Shown: in pieces, positions 1-7,513 of the stretch | Layout: each line of letters starts with the position of its first letter | How positions within the stretch are numbered: the first letter of the stretch is position 1 | Source of the DNA: JADMIH01 sp035274425 | GTDB lineage: Bacteria; Chloroflexota; Chloroflexia; QHBQ01; JADMIH01 | Length of the DNA: 64,000 bases | Direction of reading: 5' to 3' | Assembly: GCA_035274425.1 (NCBI GenBank) | Contig: DATEOC010000042.1 | Coordinates: 1 to 64,000 of the forward strand | Translations under genes and position numbers: made by a program | Notes under the pieces: model-generated | What the model saw: only the letters and a program-made list of their open reading frames with translations | The model's database searches: none | Told to the model about the DNA's origin: nothing

Positions 1-358
1 TCCTGGCAACAGGCCGTACTTCAGACCTGGTGCTAACGCTACTCGTGGACAAGTCTCCAAGATAGTGGCTAATGCAGCAGGGATAACCACACCGATACCT
101 GCTGGTACCCAGACATACGAGGACGTACCCTCCTCGAACCCATTCTGGGTGTACATCGAGCGCCTGACCGCGCTGGGTGTGATGAGCGGGTACCCGTGTG
201 GAGGAGCGTTCGAACCTTGTGTACCACCAGGCAACAGGCCATACTTCAGGCCGTTTGCTGAGATCACGAGGGCACAGACCTCCAAGATAGTTGCCAACAC
301 CTTCTATCCTAACTGCCAGACTCCCGTGAGACCTCCGTCTCGCAATGATACAGACTAG
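1..358 (+). CDS. C-terminal end of an SLH-domain surface protein (5' truncated by window)
   Basis: The reading frame is open from base 2 to a TAG at 356-358, so this is the last ~118 residues of a longer protein whose start lies outside the window. It holds the end of one S-layer homology repeat and one complete repeat. The motifs NRPYFRP, TRGQ/TRAQ and SKIVAN match the SLH triplets in the proteins at 4248-7361, 7514-10003 and 26999-28927. The insert GYPCGGAFEPC and the final YPNC are the cysteine pair and closing cysteine typical of this window. SLH domains usually bind secondary cell-wall polymers and hold exported proteins at the cell surface. The catalytic or adhesive part of the protein is not visible. 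Confidence 0.85.
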   Translation, partial: PGNRPYFRPGANATRGQVSKIVANAAGITTPIPAGTQTYEDVPSSNPFWVYIERLTALGVMSGYPCGGAFEPCVPPGNRPYFRPFAEITRAQTSKIVANTFYPNCQTPVRPPSRNDTD

Positions 359-366
359 GACAGAGC

Positions 367-402
367 CGGTATTGAGTAGGCTCTAGAGCCTACTCAATAC
401 CG
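367..402. repeat. Perfect 36-bp palindrome after SLH gene
   Basis: Two 18-base arms (367-384 and 385-402) are perfect reverse complements with no spacer, 9 bp after the stop codon of the upstream gene. No clear T-run follows. It may be a terminator-like hairpin or a DNA cruciform or binding site. Confidence 0.6.
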
Positions 403-444
403 AGCTACTGACTACTGATCACTGGCTAAGGTGAGAAGTACAAT

Positions 445-486
445 AAAATCGAGAGGGACGCAACAGCGTCCCTCTCGATTTTCATT
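445..486. terminator. Bidirectional intrinsic terminator
   Basis: A 17-bp perfect stem (445-461 with 466-482) and an ACAA-type 4-base loop, with AAAA at the outer left end and TTTT at the outer right end, so it can work for both the SLH gene and the convergent zinc-ribbon gene at 542-922. Confidence 0.85.
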
Positions 487-541
487 CCCCTGTTCTAAAT
501 CTTCGGATTTGGAAATGGTCGTCTAAGCTGAAAGGTGTAAG

Positions 542-922
542 TCATGCGCCTCGATGCTGCGGCCAGGGGTGCCCCTCGGACCAATACCAGTTATATCCGC
601 ATTTCGTGCACTGGAAATTACCGGCTGGCTTCGTAAGTGGCGCGGCTCTATACCTATTTTGTGCGAAGAGCGCGGTTACAATCGATGTAACCGCAATCGA
701 CGTAGCAAGAGAGAGGGTCGCAACGGTCTGTCCGGGTAATGCGCTCAGCAAATAGAAATAGATGCTCCCTGCAAGTAGAGTCGACGCAAGGAACGTGCCC
801 GACCCCACAAGTACGCACATACCAAGCAGGCTCGCCTGCCGCTTTTCATTAACCACGTCTACCCGGAAGCGCCTGGCGCGGACCTTATTGCTCCCGCAGT
901 TCGGGCATTCTATTTGCGTCAC
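542..922 (-). CDS. Zinc-ribbon membrane protein, function unknown
   Basis: A 126-residue protein with an N-terminal zinc ribbon (CPNCG at residues ~6-10), two hydrophobic segments at about 33-57 and 68-88, and a second half-ribbon near the C-terminus (CTKCGYNW). The two CxxC pairs could together bind one zinc if both ends lie on the same side of the membrane. The plan resembles the larger protein at 14155-15039, which also starts with CPYC and ends with CTCEQCAYQW. It faces the SLH gene and is divergent from the MauD-like gene. I do not recognise a named family and no enzymatic motif is visible. Confidence 0.75.
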   Translation of the reverse strand: MTQIECPNCGSNKVRARRFRVDVVNEKRQASLLGMCVLVGSGTFLASTLLAGSIYFYLLSALPGQTVATLSLATSIAVTSIVTALFAQNRYRAAPLTKPAGNFQCTKCGYNWYWSEGHPWPQHRGA

Positions 923-1038
923 CGTCTACACCTTCTTTCTTTGTCGGCATTATACATCATCAGGTGCTGCTTCTATATACGTCAGAAGGTTTCAGCGTCT
1001 AATTTTTCGGTTTTGCACATGAGACGCGCCCAAAAGCA

Positions 1039-1067
1039 TTGACAAACATCTAACTTAGCCCTATAAT
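1039..1067 (+). promoter_or_regulatory. Sigma-70-type promoter for the MauD-like operon
   Basis: TTGACA (1039-1044) and TATAAT (1062-1067) are exact consensus boxes with a 17-base spacer, predicting a transcript start near 1074 and a leader of about 118 bases before the gene at 1192. It is the best promoter match I found in the window. Confidence 0.75.
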
Positions 1068-1191
1068 TATCACGCGCTATCTTCTTTTGGCATACCGCGA
1101 ATATATCCTCTACAATCCACTCCCTCCAGCACGCAAGCGCCGCCACAACTCATAACCTATAACTCACATTCTCAGGACGCACAACTCCCCA

Positions 1192-1818
1192 ATGGATACT
1201 CCGTGGCTTATTAGTTACATAGTGCTGTGGCTTATTGTGCTGGCGCTATGCTTGCTCGTGCTTTTGCTTTATCGCCAGCTCGGCATAATGTACCTCGGCA
1301 GCGCCGAGGGCGTCTCCAGGGATGGCCTCGATAGAGGCACCACCGCGCCTGATTTTGCCCTCACCGACCAGTACGGCAATTCTCAGCGCCTTTCCGACTA
1401 CCGGGGACGCCCGGTCGTCCTTTTATTTGGCTCCCCCCATTGCACCCCCTGCCGCACCCTCATGCCCCAGTTACACGAGTGGGCCACCGCCCACCCTGAT
1501 GTAGGGGTAGTGTGGCTTAACGCCGCTTCCGAAGAGGAGAGCCTTAAGTTCGTTTCGGAATTGGGTGCGACCCTCCCCGTCGCCCCTTACACACCCGAAA
1601 GCAAGTTGATGGACCGTTATAAGGTGAGGGTCACCCCTTTCATGTTTCTGCTCGATGAAAGAGGTGTCGTCCGAGCCAAGGGCCTGGCCAATACCAAAAG
1701 TGGCCTCGATCTCTATTACAAAGAGCTGCGAGGCGGTGGCGCAGGGTCGGGCCAGAGCCATGATCATGAACACGAGCACGAACACGAACACGAGCAGAGT
1801 GTAGCACAGCAGGTGTAG
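1192..1818 (+). CDS. MauD-like membrane-anchored thioredoxin
   Basis: 208 residues: one N-terminal membrane anchor (residues 6-28), then a TlpA/redoxin-type thioredoxin fold with the active-site pair C84-TP-C87 (SPHCTPCR) and the cis-proline motif RVTP at 146-149. The overall plan, a short anchor followed by a RQLG-type linker and the APDF...GRPVVLLFGSPHC stretch, is like MauD, the thiol-disulfide protein needed for disulfide-rich methylamine dehydrogenase small subunits. The tail is very His-rich (HDHEHEHEHEHE around 190-201), a possible metal-binding extension. It directly precedes four genes for exported 12-cysteine proteins, so it probably helps form or reshuffle their disulfides outside the membrane. 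No MauE, MauG or MADH heavy-chain gene is seen here. Confidence 0.8.
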   Translation: MDTPWLISYIVLWLIVLALCLLVLLLYRQLGIMYLGSAEGVSRDGLDRGTTAPDFALTDQYGNSQRLSDYRGRPVVLLFGSPHCTPCRTLMPQLHEWATAHPDVGVVWLNAASEEESLKFVSELGATLPVAPYTPESKLMDRYKVRVTPFMFLLDERGVVRAKGLANTKSGLDLYYKELRGGGAGSGQSHDHEHEHEHEHEQSVAQQV

Positions 1819-1910
1819 CAGGTCGGCACACGGGGCGAGGTCTCTCACATAACCCTTACGCTAGCAACGCAACAGTTTATCGGCTATAGCACAAAAAGGA
1901 GAAATAAAGG

Positions 1911-2390
1911 ATGAGCATGTTCGATCAAAAGGTACGTATTCTTTCGGAAGGCCTCGCTCGCACGTTGGACCGGCGCAGGTTCCTCAAGCAGACGGGCACG
2001 ACTATGTTCGCGGGTATAGCCGCTCTCGCCGCAGGCCATACGCTGACCGGCAATGCTGCTGCCTCTTCCGGCACCACCAATAGCAAGGCACCAATGGCGC
2101 CGCAGTGCGCACCCCCAGGCCCATACTGCAACCTCAACGGTGTAAACGAGCCGAACGGCTGCCATGGTGGCTCTTGCTTCCAGCACAGGCATAACGGCGT
2201 CGTTTACCAGTGCTACGTCTATTACACTTACTACCAGGCAGGCTGTTGGACGACACCCGTCACCGGCGGCTACTGGACGTGCTGCGACTGCGATTGCCGC
2301 GACTCGAATGGCGTCAGGGTTCGGACGTGCGGCTGCGCGCAGTTCTCGACCGGCCCCATCCCGCGCCCGGATGGCCCTTCACGCGCCTGA
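1911..2390 (+). CDS. Tat-exported 12-cysteine protein, copy 1
   Basis: 159 residues. The N-terminus has a twin-arginine signal (RRRFLKQ at 21-27, then a hydrophobic stretch to about residue 43). The mature part has twelve cysteines (66, 73, 84, 89, 101, 112, 124, 125, 127, 129, 140, 142) and two tryptophans (113 and 122) in GCWTTP and GGYWTCCDCDC. It is rich in Tyr and Gly. An AAGGAG ribosome site sits upstream. The protein is probably folded before or during Tat export and stabilised by up to six disulfides, or binds a metal or cofactor. It resembles methylamine dehydrogenase light chain in Cys count and in having a MauD-like neighbour, but the residue spacing does not match that family. Function is unknown. 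Confidence 0.85.
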   Translation: MSMFDQKVRILSEGLARTLDRRRFLKQTGTTMFAGIAALAAGHTLTGNAAASSGTTNSKAPMAPQCAPPGPYCNLNGVNEPNGCHGGSCFQHRHNGVVYQCYVYYTYYQAGCWTTPVTGGYWTCCDCDCRDSNGVRVRTCGCAQFSTGPIPRPDGPSRA

Positions 2391-2425
2391 TAAGGCGGAA
2401 TATAGTTGAGAGCGCGTAGAATTAG

Positions 2426-2461
2426 GAATTACGAATTACAGTAGCTTCTAATTCGTAATTC
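2426..2461. repeat. Heptamer-based inverted repeat between copies 1 and 2
   Basis: 13-base arms (2426-2438 and 2449-2461) built from the unit AATTACG, 10 bases apart. It could form a weak hairpin between the two genes. The same unit recurs near 13300-13312. Confidence 0.6.
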
Positions 2462-2485
2462 GTAACTAAGCGAGGGGAAACAGCT

Positions 2486-2968
2486 ATGAGCATGTTTGAC
2501 CAGAAGATAAGGGTCCTTTCCGAGGGTCTGGCTCGCAGGCTGGACAGGCGCGAGTTCCTGAAGCAGACGGGCACCACCATGTTCGCGGGGATCGCCGCTC
2601 TCGCTGCCGGACATAGCCTGACTGGCAATGCTGCTGCATCATCCGGCACCAATAGTAGAGCGCCTCTAATCCCGAATTGCAATCCTCCAGGCCCCTACTG
2701 CAACCTCAATGGGAATATTCAGGACCCAAATGGCTGCCATGGTGGCTCCTGCTTCCAGCACAGGACGGGCGGTCAGATTTACCAGTGCTATGTGTATTAC
2801 ACGTATTACTCGGCAGGTTGTTGGACGACCCCTACAGGCGGCGGCTACTGGACGTGCTGTGACTGCGATTGCCGGAACAGCGCAGGCCAGAGGGTAGCTA
2901 CATGCGGTTGCGCCCAATACTCGACCGGCCCCGTTCCTCGCCCGGACGGCCCTGGCGCAAGAGGCTGA
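2486..2968 (+). CDS. Tat-exported 12-cysteine protein, copy 2
   Basis: 160 residues, a paralogue of the flanking genes. It keeps the Tat motif (DRREFLKQ), all twelve cysteines and both tryptophans. It differs in the linker (NSRAPLIPNCNPPG), in NGNIQDPNG in place of NGVNEPNG, and in TPTGGG in place of TPVTGG. The start ATG at 2486 has an AGGGGAAA-type ribosome site. It is the most diverged of copies 1-3 at the N-terminus, while part of its second half is nearly identical in DNA to copy 3. Its role is presumably the same as copy 1. No function can be assigned from the sequence. Confidence 0.85.
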   Translation: MSMFDQKIRVLSEGLARRLDRREFLKQTGTTMFAGIAALAAGHSLTGNAAASSGTNSRAPLIPNCNPPGPYCNLNGNIQDPNGCHGGSCFQHRTGGQIYQCYVYYTYYSAGCWTTPTGGGYWTCCDCDCRNSAGQRVATCGCAQYSTGPVPRPDGPGARG

Positions 2969-3007
2969 TACCGGGAGCGTAGTTGGGAAGGTGCAATAGG
3001 TCGGTAT

Positions 3008-3035
3008 TTGGGACTTTGTCCTGTACAAAGCCCAA
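3008..3035 (+). promoter_or_regulatory. Conserved leader hairpin before copy 3
   Basis: A TTGGG...CCCAA hairpin (TTGGGACTTTGT / ACAAAGCCCAA around CCTGT) ends just before the AAAAAGGAG ribosome site of copy 3. Nearly the same element lies before copy 4 at 3538-3564. It may affect translation or RNA processing of the polycistron. Confidence 0.5.
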
Positions 3036-3050
3036 AAAGGAGAAAAAGAT

Positions 3051-3527
3051 ATGAGCATGTTCGATCAAAAGATACGTATTCTTTCGGAAGGCCTCGCTCG
3101 CACGCTGGACCGGCGCAGGTTCCTCAAGCAGACGGGCACGACTATGTTCGCGGGTATAGCCGCTCTCGCCGCAGGCCATACGCTGACCGGCAATGCTGCT
3201 GCCTCTTCCGGCACCACCAATAGCAAGGCACCAATGGCACCGCAGTGCGCGCCCCCAGGCCCATACTGCAACCTCAACGGCGTAAATGAGCCGAACGGCT
3301 GCCATGGTGGCTCTTGCTTCCAGCACAGGACGGGCGGTCAGATTTACCAGTGCTATGTTTACTACCAATACTATCAGGCAGGCTGTTGGACGACACCCGT
3401 CACCGGCGGCTACTGGACGTGCTGCGACTGCGATTGCCGGAACAGCGCAGGCCAGAGGGTAGCTACATGCGGTTGCGCGCAGTTCTCCACTGGCCCCGTT
3501 CCTCGCCCGGACGGCCCTGGCGCATGA
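3051..3527 (+). CDS. Tat-exported 12-cysteine protein, copy 3 (mosaic of copies 1 and 2)
   Basis: 158 residues with the Tat signal (DRRRFLKQ), twelve cysteines and two conserved tryptophans. Its first ~279 bases differ from copy 1 at only about six positions (1911-2189 against 3051-3329). It then switches to copy 2 sequence for about 30 bases (ACGGGCGGTCAGATTTACC), returns to copy 1 sequence through GGACGACACCCGTCACCGG, and ends with a stretch identical to copy 2 (AACAGCGCAGGCCAGAGGG). This patchwork points to gene conversion. Ribosome site AAGGAG at about 3037-3042. Confidence 0.85.
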   Translation: MSMFDQKIRILSEGLARTLDRRRFLKQTGTTMFAGIAALAAGHTLTGNAAASSGTTNSKAPMAPQCAPPGPYCNLNGVNEPNGCHGGSCFQHRTGGQIYQCYVYYQYYQAGCWTTPVTGGYWTCCDCDCRNSAGQRVATCGCAQFSTGPVPRPDGPGA

Positions 3528-3537
3528 GGCTAGCATT

Positions 3538-3564
3538 TTGGGCTTTGTCCTGTACATAGCCCAA
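3538..3564 (+). promoter_or_regulatory. Conserved leader hairpin before copy 4
   Basis: TTGGGCTTTGT and ACATAGCCCAA pair around CCTGT, just before the ribosome site AGGGGAG of copy 4. It matches the element before copy 3 apart from one or two bases. The hairpin explains why an open frame runs upstream of the real start at 3577. Confidence 0.5.
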
Positions 3565-3576
3565 GGGGAGCAAAGT

Positions 3577-4062
3577 ATGAGCATGTTTGACCATAAAGTA
3601 AGGGTCCTTTCCGAGGGTCTGGCCCGTACGCTGGACCGGCGCAGGTTTCTCAAGCAGACGGGCACGACCATGTTTGCCGGTATCGCCGCCCTCGCCGCCG
3701 GGCATACCCTGACGGGTAACGCTGCCGCCGCATCAGGTGGCAATAGCAAGGCACCTCTTGTACCGCAGTGCTCGCCTCCCGGTCCGTATTGCAACCTCAA
3801 CGGCGTAAACGAGCCGAACGGCTGCCATGGTGGGTCGTGCTTCCAGCATAAGACCGGCGGTAAAGTTTACCAATGCTACGTTTACTACCAGTGGTACACA
3901 GCGGGTTGCTGGACGACCCCGGTTACTGGTGGCTACTGGACGTGCTGTGACTGCGATTGCAAGGACAGCGCAGGCCAGAGGGTAGCTACCTGCGGTTGCG
4001 CGCAGTTCTCGACCGGCCCCGTTCCACGTCCCGATGGTCCTGACGGCAGCGCAGGTGCCTGA
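3577..4062 (+). CDS. Tat-exported 12-cysteine protein, copy 4
   Basis: 161 residues from the ATG at 3577, chosen because MSMFD aligns with the other copies and AGGGGAG lies 7 bases upstream; the frame is open further back, but that region is the leader hairpin. It has the Tat signal DRRRFLKQ, the twelve cysteines and the invariant GCWTTP/GGYWTCC tryptophans, plus an extra Trp in YQWY. Its basic substitutions (HKTGGKV, CKDSAGQ) and longer tail (DGPDGSAGA) make it slightly different in charge from copies 1-3. It is the last gene of the tandem set and is followed by a terminator. Confidence 0.85.
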   Translation: MSMFDHKVRVLSEGLARTLDRRRFLKQTGTTMFAGIAALAAGHTLTGNAAAASGGNSKAPLVPQCSPPGPYCNLNGVNEPNGCHGGSCFQHKTGGKVYQCYVYYQWYTAGCWTTPVTGGYWTCCDCDCKDSAGQRVATCGCAQFSTGPVPRPDGPDGSAGA

Positions 4063-4078
4063 TTAGATATAGTCCCAC

Positions 4079-4121
4079 AGCAGGGGCGTAGTAGACCACA
4101 CCTGATACGCCCCTGCTTTTT
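4079..4121 (+). terminator. Intrinsic terminator of the 12-cysteine operon
   Basis: A 12-bp stem (4079-4090 with 4106-4117, AGCAGGGGCGTA and its complement), a 15-base loop and a following TTTTT. It closes the operon that starts at 1192. Confidence 0.85.
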
Positions 4122-4247
4122 ACTGCCTACGACTTTTCAATTTAGCTCAATACTCACCCGGCATAGAACGTATTGTGCTGAATAGATTTGTACGAGCAGA
4201 GAGCGAATATCAACCAACCATAATTGCAAGGAAGGAACCAAATAGAT

Positions 4248-7200
4248 ATGACTAAGCGTCTTTTTGGGTCTCTAATTATAGCAGGCGCGCTAGCGCTATT
4301 GCTCCTCGGTGCGTCGGTGCTCTTTTTCAGTGGCAGCACGCAAGCGCAAGGGCAACCCGCCGTGGCAGGCAATATAGCCGCTGCCCAGGGTAGCGATAAA
4401 GGGTACAGCCAGCCCCAGGCACCGAACGGCGTATGGGCTACCGTTGCCCCTCTCCCCACTATAAGTATCCCCCCCACGCCGGGTACATACCCGCTCAAGC
4501 TCAAGCGCGGTGGGGCCGCGGCCTATCCGCCGAATGGCAAGGTCTATGTGATGGGCGGGCGGCATGGCGTTGACGGCGAGGATACGACCCTCACCAATAT
4601 CTACGAATACACGCCTGGTACTCCCGGCTCGTGGTTGCTCAAGACAGCGCAGGTTGACCCCGGCTCGGTCGGCAGCCGCTTCACAGCCAACATGTCCGTA
4701 TCGGTCCTTACCGATACCAACGGCGTGCGCATTTACGCAATCGGCGGAAGCAGCACAGACAGCATCCCGACCAACATGGTGCGTGTATATAACCCTGTAG
4801 CCGACACCATCAGTACCCTTGCGACCGACCCCTGGCCCGCCACCCCGGCGCGCATCCCCGGTGGCTGGGCGGTATTGGACAACAAGCTTTATATCTTTGG
4901 TGGCTTCTCGGCCCTCGGCTCCGGCTCGGTATTTACCGACACCTGGAAGTTCGACCCGATGGCTGCCCCAGGTGCTCGCTGGACGCAGCTCCCAACGGCC
5001 AACCTCAATCTTGGGAGAGGCTATATAGCGGGGGCCGCGCTCGATGGTTACATCTACGCCATCGGTGGTGACACCTGGACGCCCGGCTCGCCCGGCACTC
5101 TTGTGCCCGTCGCCAACGTCGAGCGCATGGACCCAAGCCAGTTGGTTCCCACGTGGACCAATTTAGCCAGCCTGCCTACAGCCCGAGGCGACATGGGTGC
5201 ATGGGCTTACGATACGGGCAGCCCCTATGAGATCGCGGGGCAGGTTGCCGTAGCCGGAGGGCACTACCTTACACCGGATAACCAGGGCTATATATACAAC
5301 CCCTCCGCTAATAGTTGGACCGCATTCCCTAACATGATCAACGCCACGCGTAACTATGGGTATGCCCAGTTGAACGGCTTCCTGTACGCTATCGGTGGGT
5401 ACAATTTCAGCATGGGTCTCCCTGATGGCGCGAACTTCGTCCAACGCTACGACGCTACCGGCCCCGGCCCCAGCCCCACACCCACTAACACCGGCACGCC
5501 CCCAACCGCGACCAGGACCACTACGTCAACCACTGTTGCCAGCACATCCACCGGCACCGTCCAGCCCACCAATACCGTGCCTGTTACTAATACAGTCCCG
5601 CCTACCAACACCGTTGCGGCAACTACTGCTACAGCGACAGCATGCTCGGCGAATTACACGTACACCTCAACCACGGGAGGGGTAATCGTACCTGGAACGG
5701 TAGACATAGGGAACCATGGCGATGACGTCATCACCTCGGTGACATTGCCATTCTCATACACTGTGTACGACCAGAGCTTCACTACGGTGAATGTAAGCTC
5801 TAACGGCAACTTGCAGTTCAATAGTGCTATCACAGGCCTGAATGACTACATCAATGCCTGCTTACCTGTTACCGACAGGGCATACAGCTACACCATCTAC
5901 GCCTTCTGGGACGACCAGATCACGGCACCTGCCGGTAAGGGTGTATTCAGCTCTGTGACTGGTGTAACCCCCAACCGCATCTTCAACCTGGAGTTCCGCA
6001 CCTGCGGCTTCTCTACTGCTACCACCTGTGCGGCAGGGACCGATACCAACTACGAAATCAGGCTGTACGAGGGTCAGCGTAAATTCGACCTGATATACGC
6101 GGTGATGGGCCTTAGTGGTTCTAGCGCCACCGTAGGCATACAGAAAGACACGACCACCTTCAGCCAGTCCTCCTGTAACACTGCAATAGCGGTTGGGACT
6201 ATGATAACGGGGACGGCTGGTAGCTGCGGGACCACTACTCCGGTGCCCAGCGGAACTACCGCGCCATCCTCCACGGCGGCACCTCCGACCTCTACAGCGC
6301 CTCCAAGCGCCACATCAGTACCGCCGAGCGCTACAACAATACCGGCAAGCGCCACGGCAGCAGCCACGGCGACGTGCGTACCTGCGAGTGGCACACAGGA
6401 CGTAAGCATAACTAGCTTCGCCTACACGCCACAGGAGCTGATGGTAGCGGCGGGGACCACAGTCATGTGGACCAATATGGACGGTTCGCACAGCACCACG
6501 TCAGATACGGCGATATGGGACAGTGGCGTGCTGACAGTAGGTGGGCAATTCAGCCACACCTTCAACACGCCGGGCACGTACACTTACCACTGTAGCGTGC
6601 ACCCTTCAGCCATGACGGGCACAATCATCGTGGGAGCGTCCTGTGCTACCAGCACCGTTGTGCCTTCTGCGACACCCGATCCTACCGCTACGACCGAGGC
6701 GACGGCGGTACCGACCTCTACCGTATGCACGATTGTCTTCAGCGACGTATCGCCTGTTGACGAGTTCTACCCGTACATTATGTGCCTGGCGTGCCAGGGC
6801 ATCGTTTCAGGGTACGATGATGGTACGTTCCGCCCATTCAATGACATCATCAGGGGGCAGATAGCGAAGGTAGTCTCCAACTCGGCAGGGTATAGCGATC
6901 CTATCCCAGGGGGCACCCAGACGTTCACGGATGTGCCTTCCAGCAATCCGTTCTACATCTGGATCGAGCGTGTGCACCTCCACGGCAGCATAACGGGCTA
7001 CCCATGTGGTGGGCCTTTTGAGCCGTGCGATGGAGACAACCGCCCGTACTTCCGCCCGTACAGCAATGCTACACGTGGGCAGCTATCGAAGATAGTGGCT
7101 ATCTCCGCCAACATCAGCGATCCCGTCCCAAGTGGGCAACAGACGTACACTGACGTACCGCCTGATAGCACCTTCTGGCTCTACATCGAGCAGCTTACGG

Positions 7201-7361
7201 CTCTTGGTGTGATGGGCGGCTACCCATGTGGAGGTCCAGGCGAGCCATGCGACTCGGAGAATCGCCCGTACTTCCGCCCCAACAACAACGTGACGAGGGC
7301 GCAAGCGTCGAAGATAGACGCCAATACCTTCTTCCCGGAGTGCGCGCCTGGTTCGAGGTAA
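4248..7361 (+). CDS. Kelch / cupredoxin / SLH multidomain surface protein
   Basis: 1037 residues from the ATG at 4248, which has AAGGAAGGA just upstream; the frame is open to a TTG at 4224. Order: signal peptide (to about residue 34), Kelch-type beta-propeller repeats (about 80-405; YVMGGR, YAIGGSS, YIFGG, YAIGGD motifs), Thr/Pro-rich linker, an all-beta domain (about 475-640), a second Ser/Thr/Pro linker, a plastocyanin-like domain (about 715-800) and three SLH repeats to the end. The cupredoxin domain keeps the type 1 copper ligands: His in DGSHS, then Cys, His and Met in YHCSVHPSAM. It is probably an exported cell-surface protein that binds copper and might transfer electrons. No substrate can be named. 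Confidence 0.85.
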   Translation: MTKRLFGSLIIAGALALLLLGASVLFFSGSTQAQGQPAVAGNIAAAQGSDKGYSQPQAPNGVWATVAPLPTISIPPTPGTYPLKLKRGGAAAYPPNGKVYVMGGRHGVDGEDTTLTNIYEYTPGTPGSWLLKTAQVDPGSVGSRFTANMSVSVLTDTNGVRIYAIGGSSTDSIPTNMVRVYNPVADTISTLATDPWPATPARIPGGWAVLDNKLYIFGGFSALGSGSVFTDTWKFDPMAAPGARWTQLPTANLNLGRGYIAGAALDGYIYAIGGDTWTPGSPGTLVPVANVERMDPSQLVPTWTNLASLPTARGDMGAWAYDTGSPYEIAGQVAVAGGHYLTPDNQGYIYNPSANSWTAFPNMINATRNYGYAQLNGFLYAIGGYNFSMGLPDGANFVQRYDATGPGPSPTPTNTGTPPTATRTTTSTTVASTSTGTVQPTNTVPVTNTVPPTNTVAATTATATACSANYTYTSTTGGVIVPGTVDIGNHGDDVITSVTLPFSYTVYDQSFTTVNVSSNGNLQFNSAITGLNDYINACLPVTDRAYSYTIYAFWDDQITAPAGKGVFSSVTGVTPNRIFNLEFRTCGFSTATTCAAGTDTNYEIRLYEGQRKFDLIYAVMGLSGSSATVGIQKDTTTFSQSSCNTAIAVGTMITGTAGSCGTTTPVPSGTTAPSSTAAPPTSTAPPSATSVPPSATTIPASATAAATATCVPASGTQDVSITSFAYTPQELMVAAGTTVMWTNMDGSHSTTSDTAIWDSGVLTVGGQFSHTFNTPGTYTYHCSVHPSAMTGTIIVGASCATSTVVPSATPDPTATTEATAVPTSTVCTIVFSDVSPVDEFYPYIMCLACQGIVSGYDDGTFRPFNDIIRGQIAKVVSNSAGYSDPIPGGTQTFTDVPSSNPFYIWIERVHLHGSITGYPCGGPFEPCDGDNRPYFRPYSNATRGQLSKIVAISANISDPVPSGQQTYTDVPPDSTFWLYIEQLTALGVMGGYPCGGPGEPCDSENRPYFRPNNNVTRAQASKIDANTFFPECAPGSR

Positions 7362-7382
7362 TACCTCAAGGTTAGCGTTACA

Positions 7383-7424
7383 AGAAGAGGGGTCGTGCCT
7401 GTTATCAGGCACGACCCCTCTTCT
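7383..7424. terminator. 19-bp-stem terminator hairpin
   Basis: Perfect arms 7383-7401 and 7406-7424 with a TTAT loop, directly after the Kelch/SLH gene. The GC-rich core is flanked by AGAAG/CTTCT. A second, longer hairpin follows at 7443-7503. Confidence 0.8.
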
Positions 7425-7442
7425 GTCGTATTAAGTGTATAA

Positions 7443-7503
7443 CTTAGAAAGCATAAAAATGTAGGTTCGGCGCAGCCGAACCTACATTTTTATGCTTTCT
7501 AAG
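7443..7503. terminator. 29-bp perfect hairpin between convergent genes
   Basis: Arms 7443-7471 and 7475-7503 are perfectly complementary with a 3-base loop. It contains AAAAA/TTTTT inside the stem and lies between the convergent Kelch/SLH and M14 genes, so it probably stops transcription from both sides. Confidence 0.85.
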
Positions 7504-7513
7504 AAGGTTTATA

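Noticed and set aside
1911..4062. Calling the four 12-Cys proteins methylamine dehydrogenase light chains
   Set aside because: Cys count and the MauD-like neighbour fit, but the typical MADH-L spacing and its conserved CxYWRxC and DCCG segments are absent, and no heavy chain or MauE/MauG gene is nearby.
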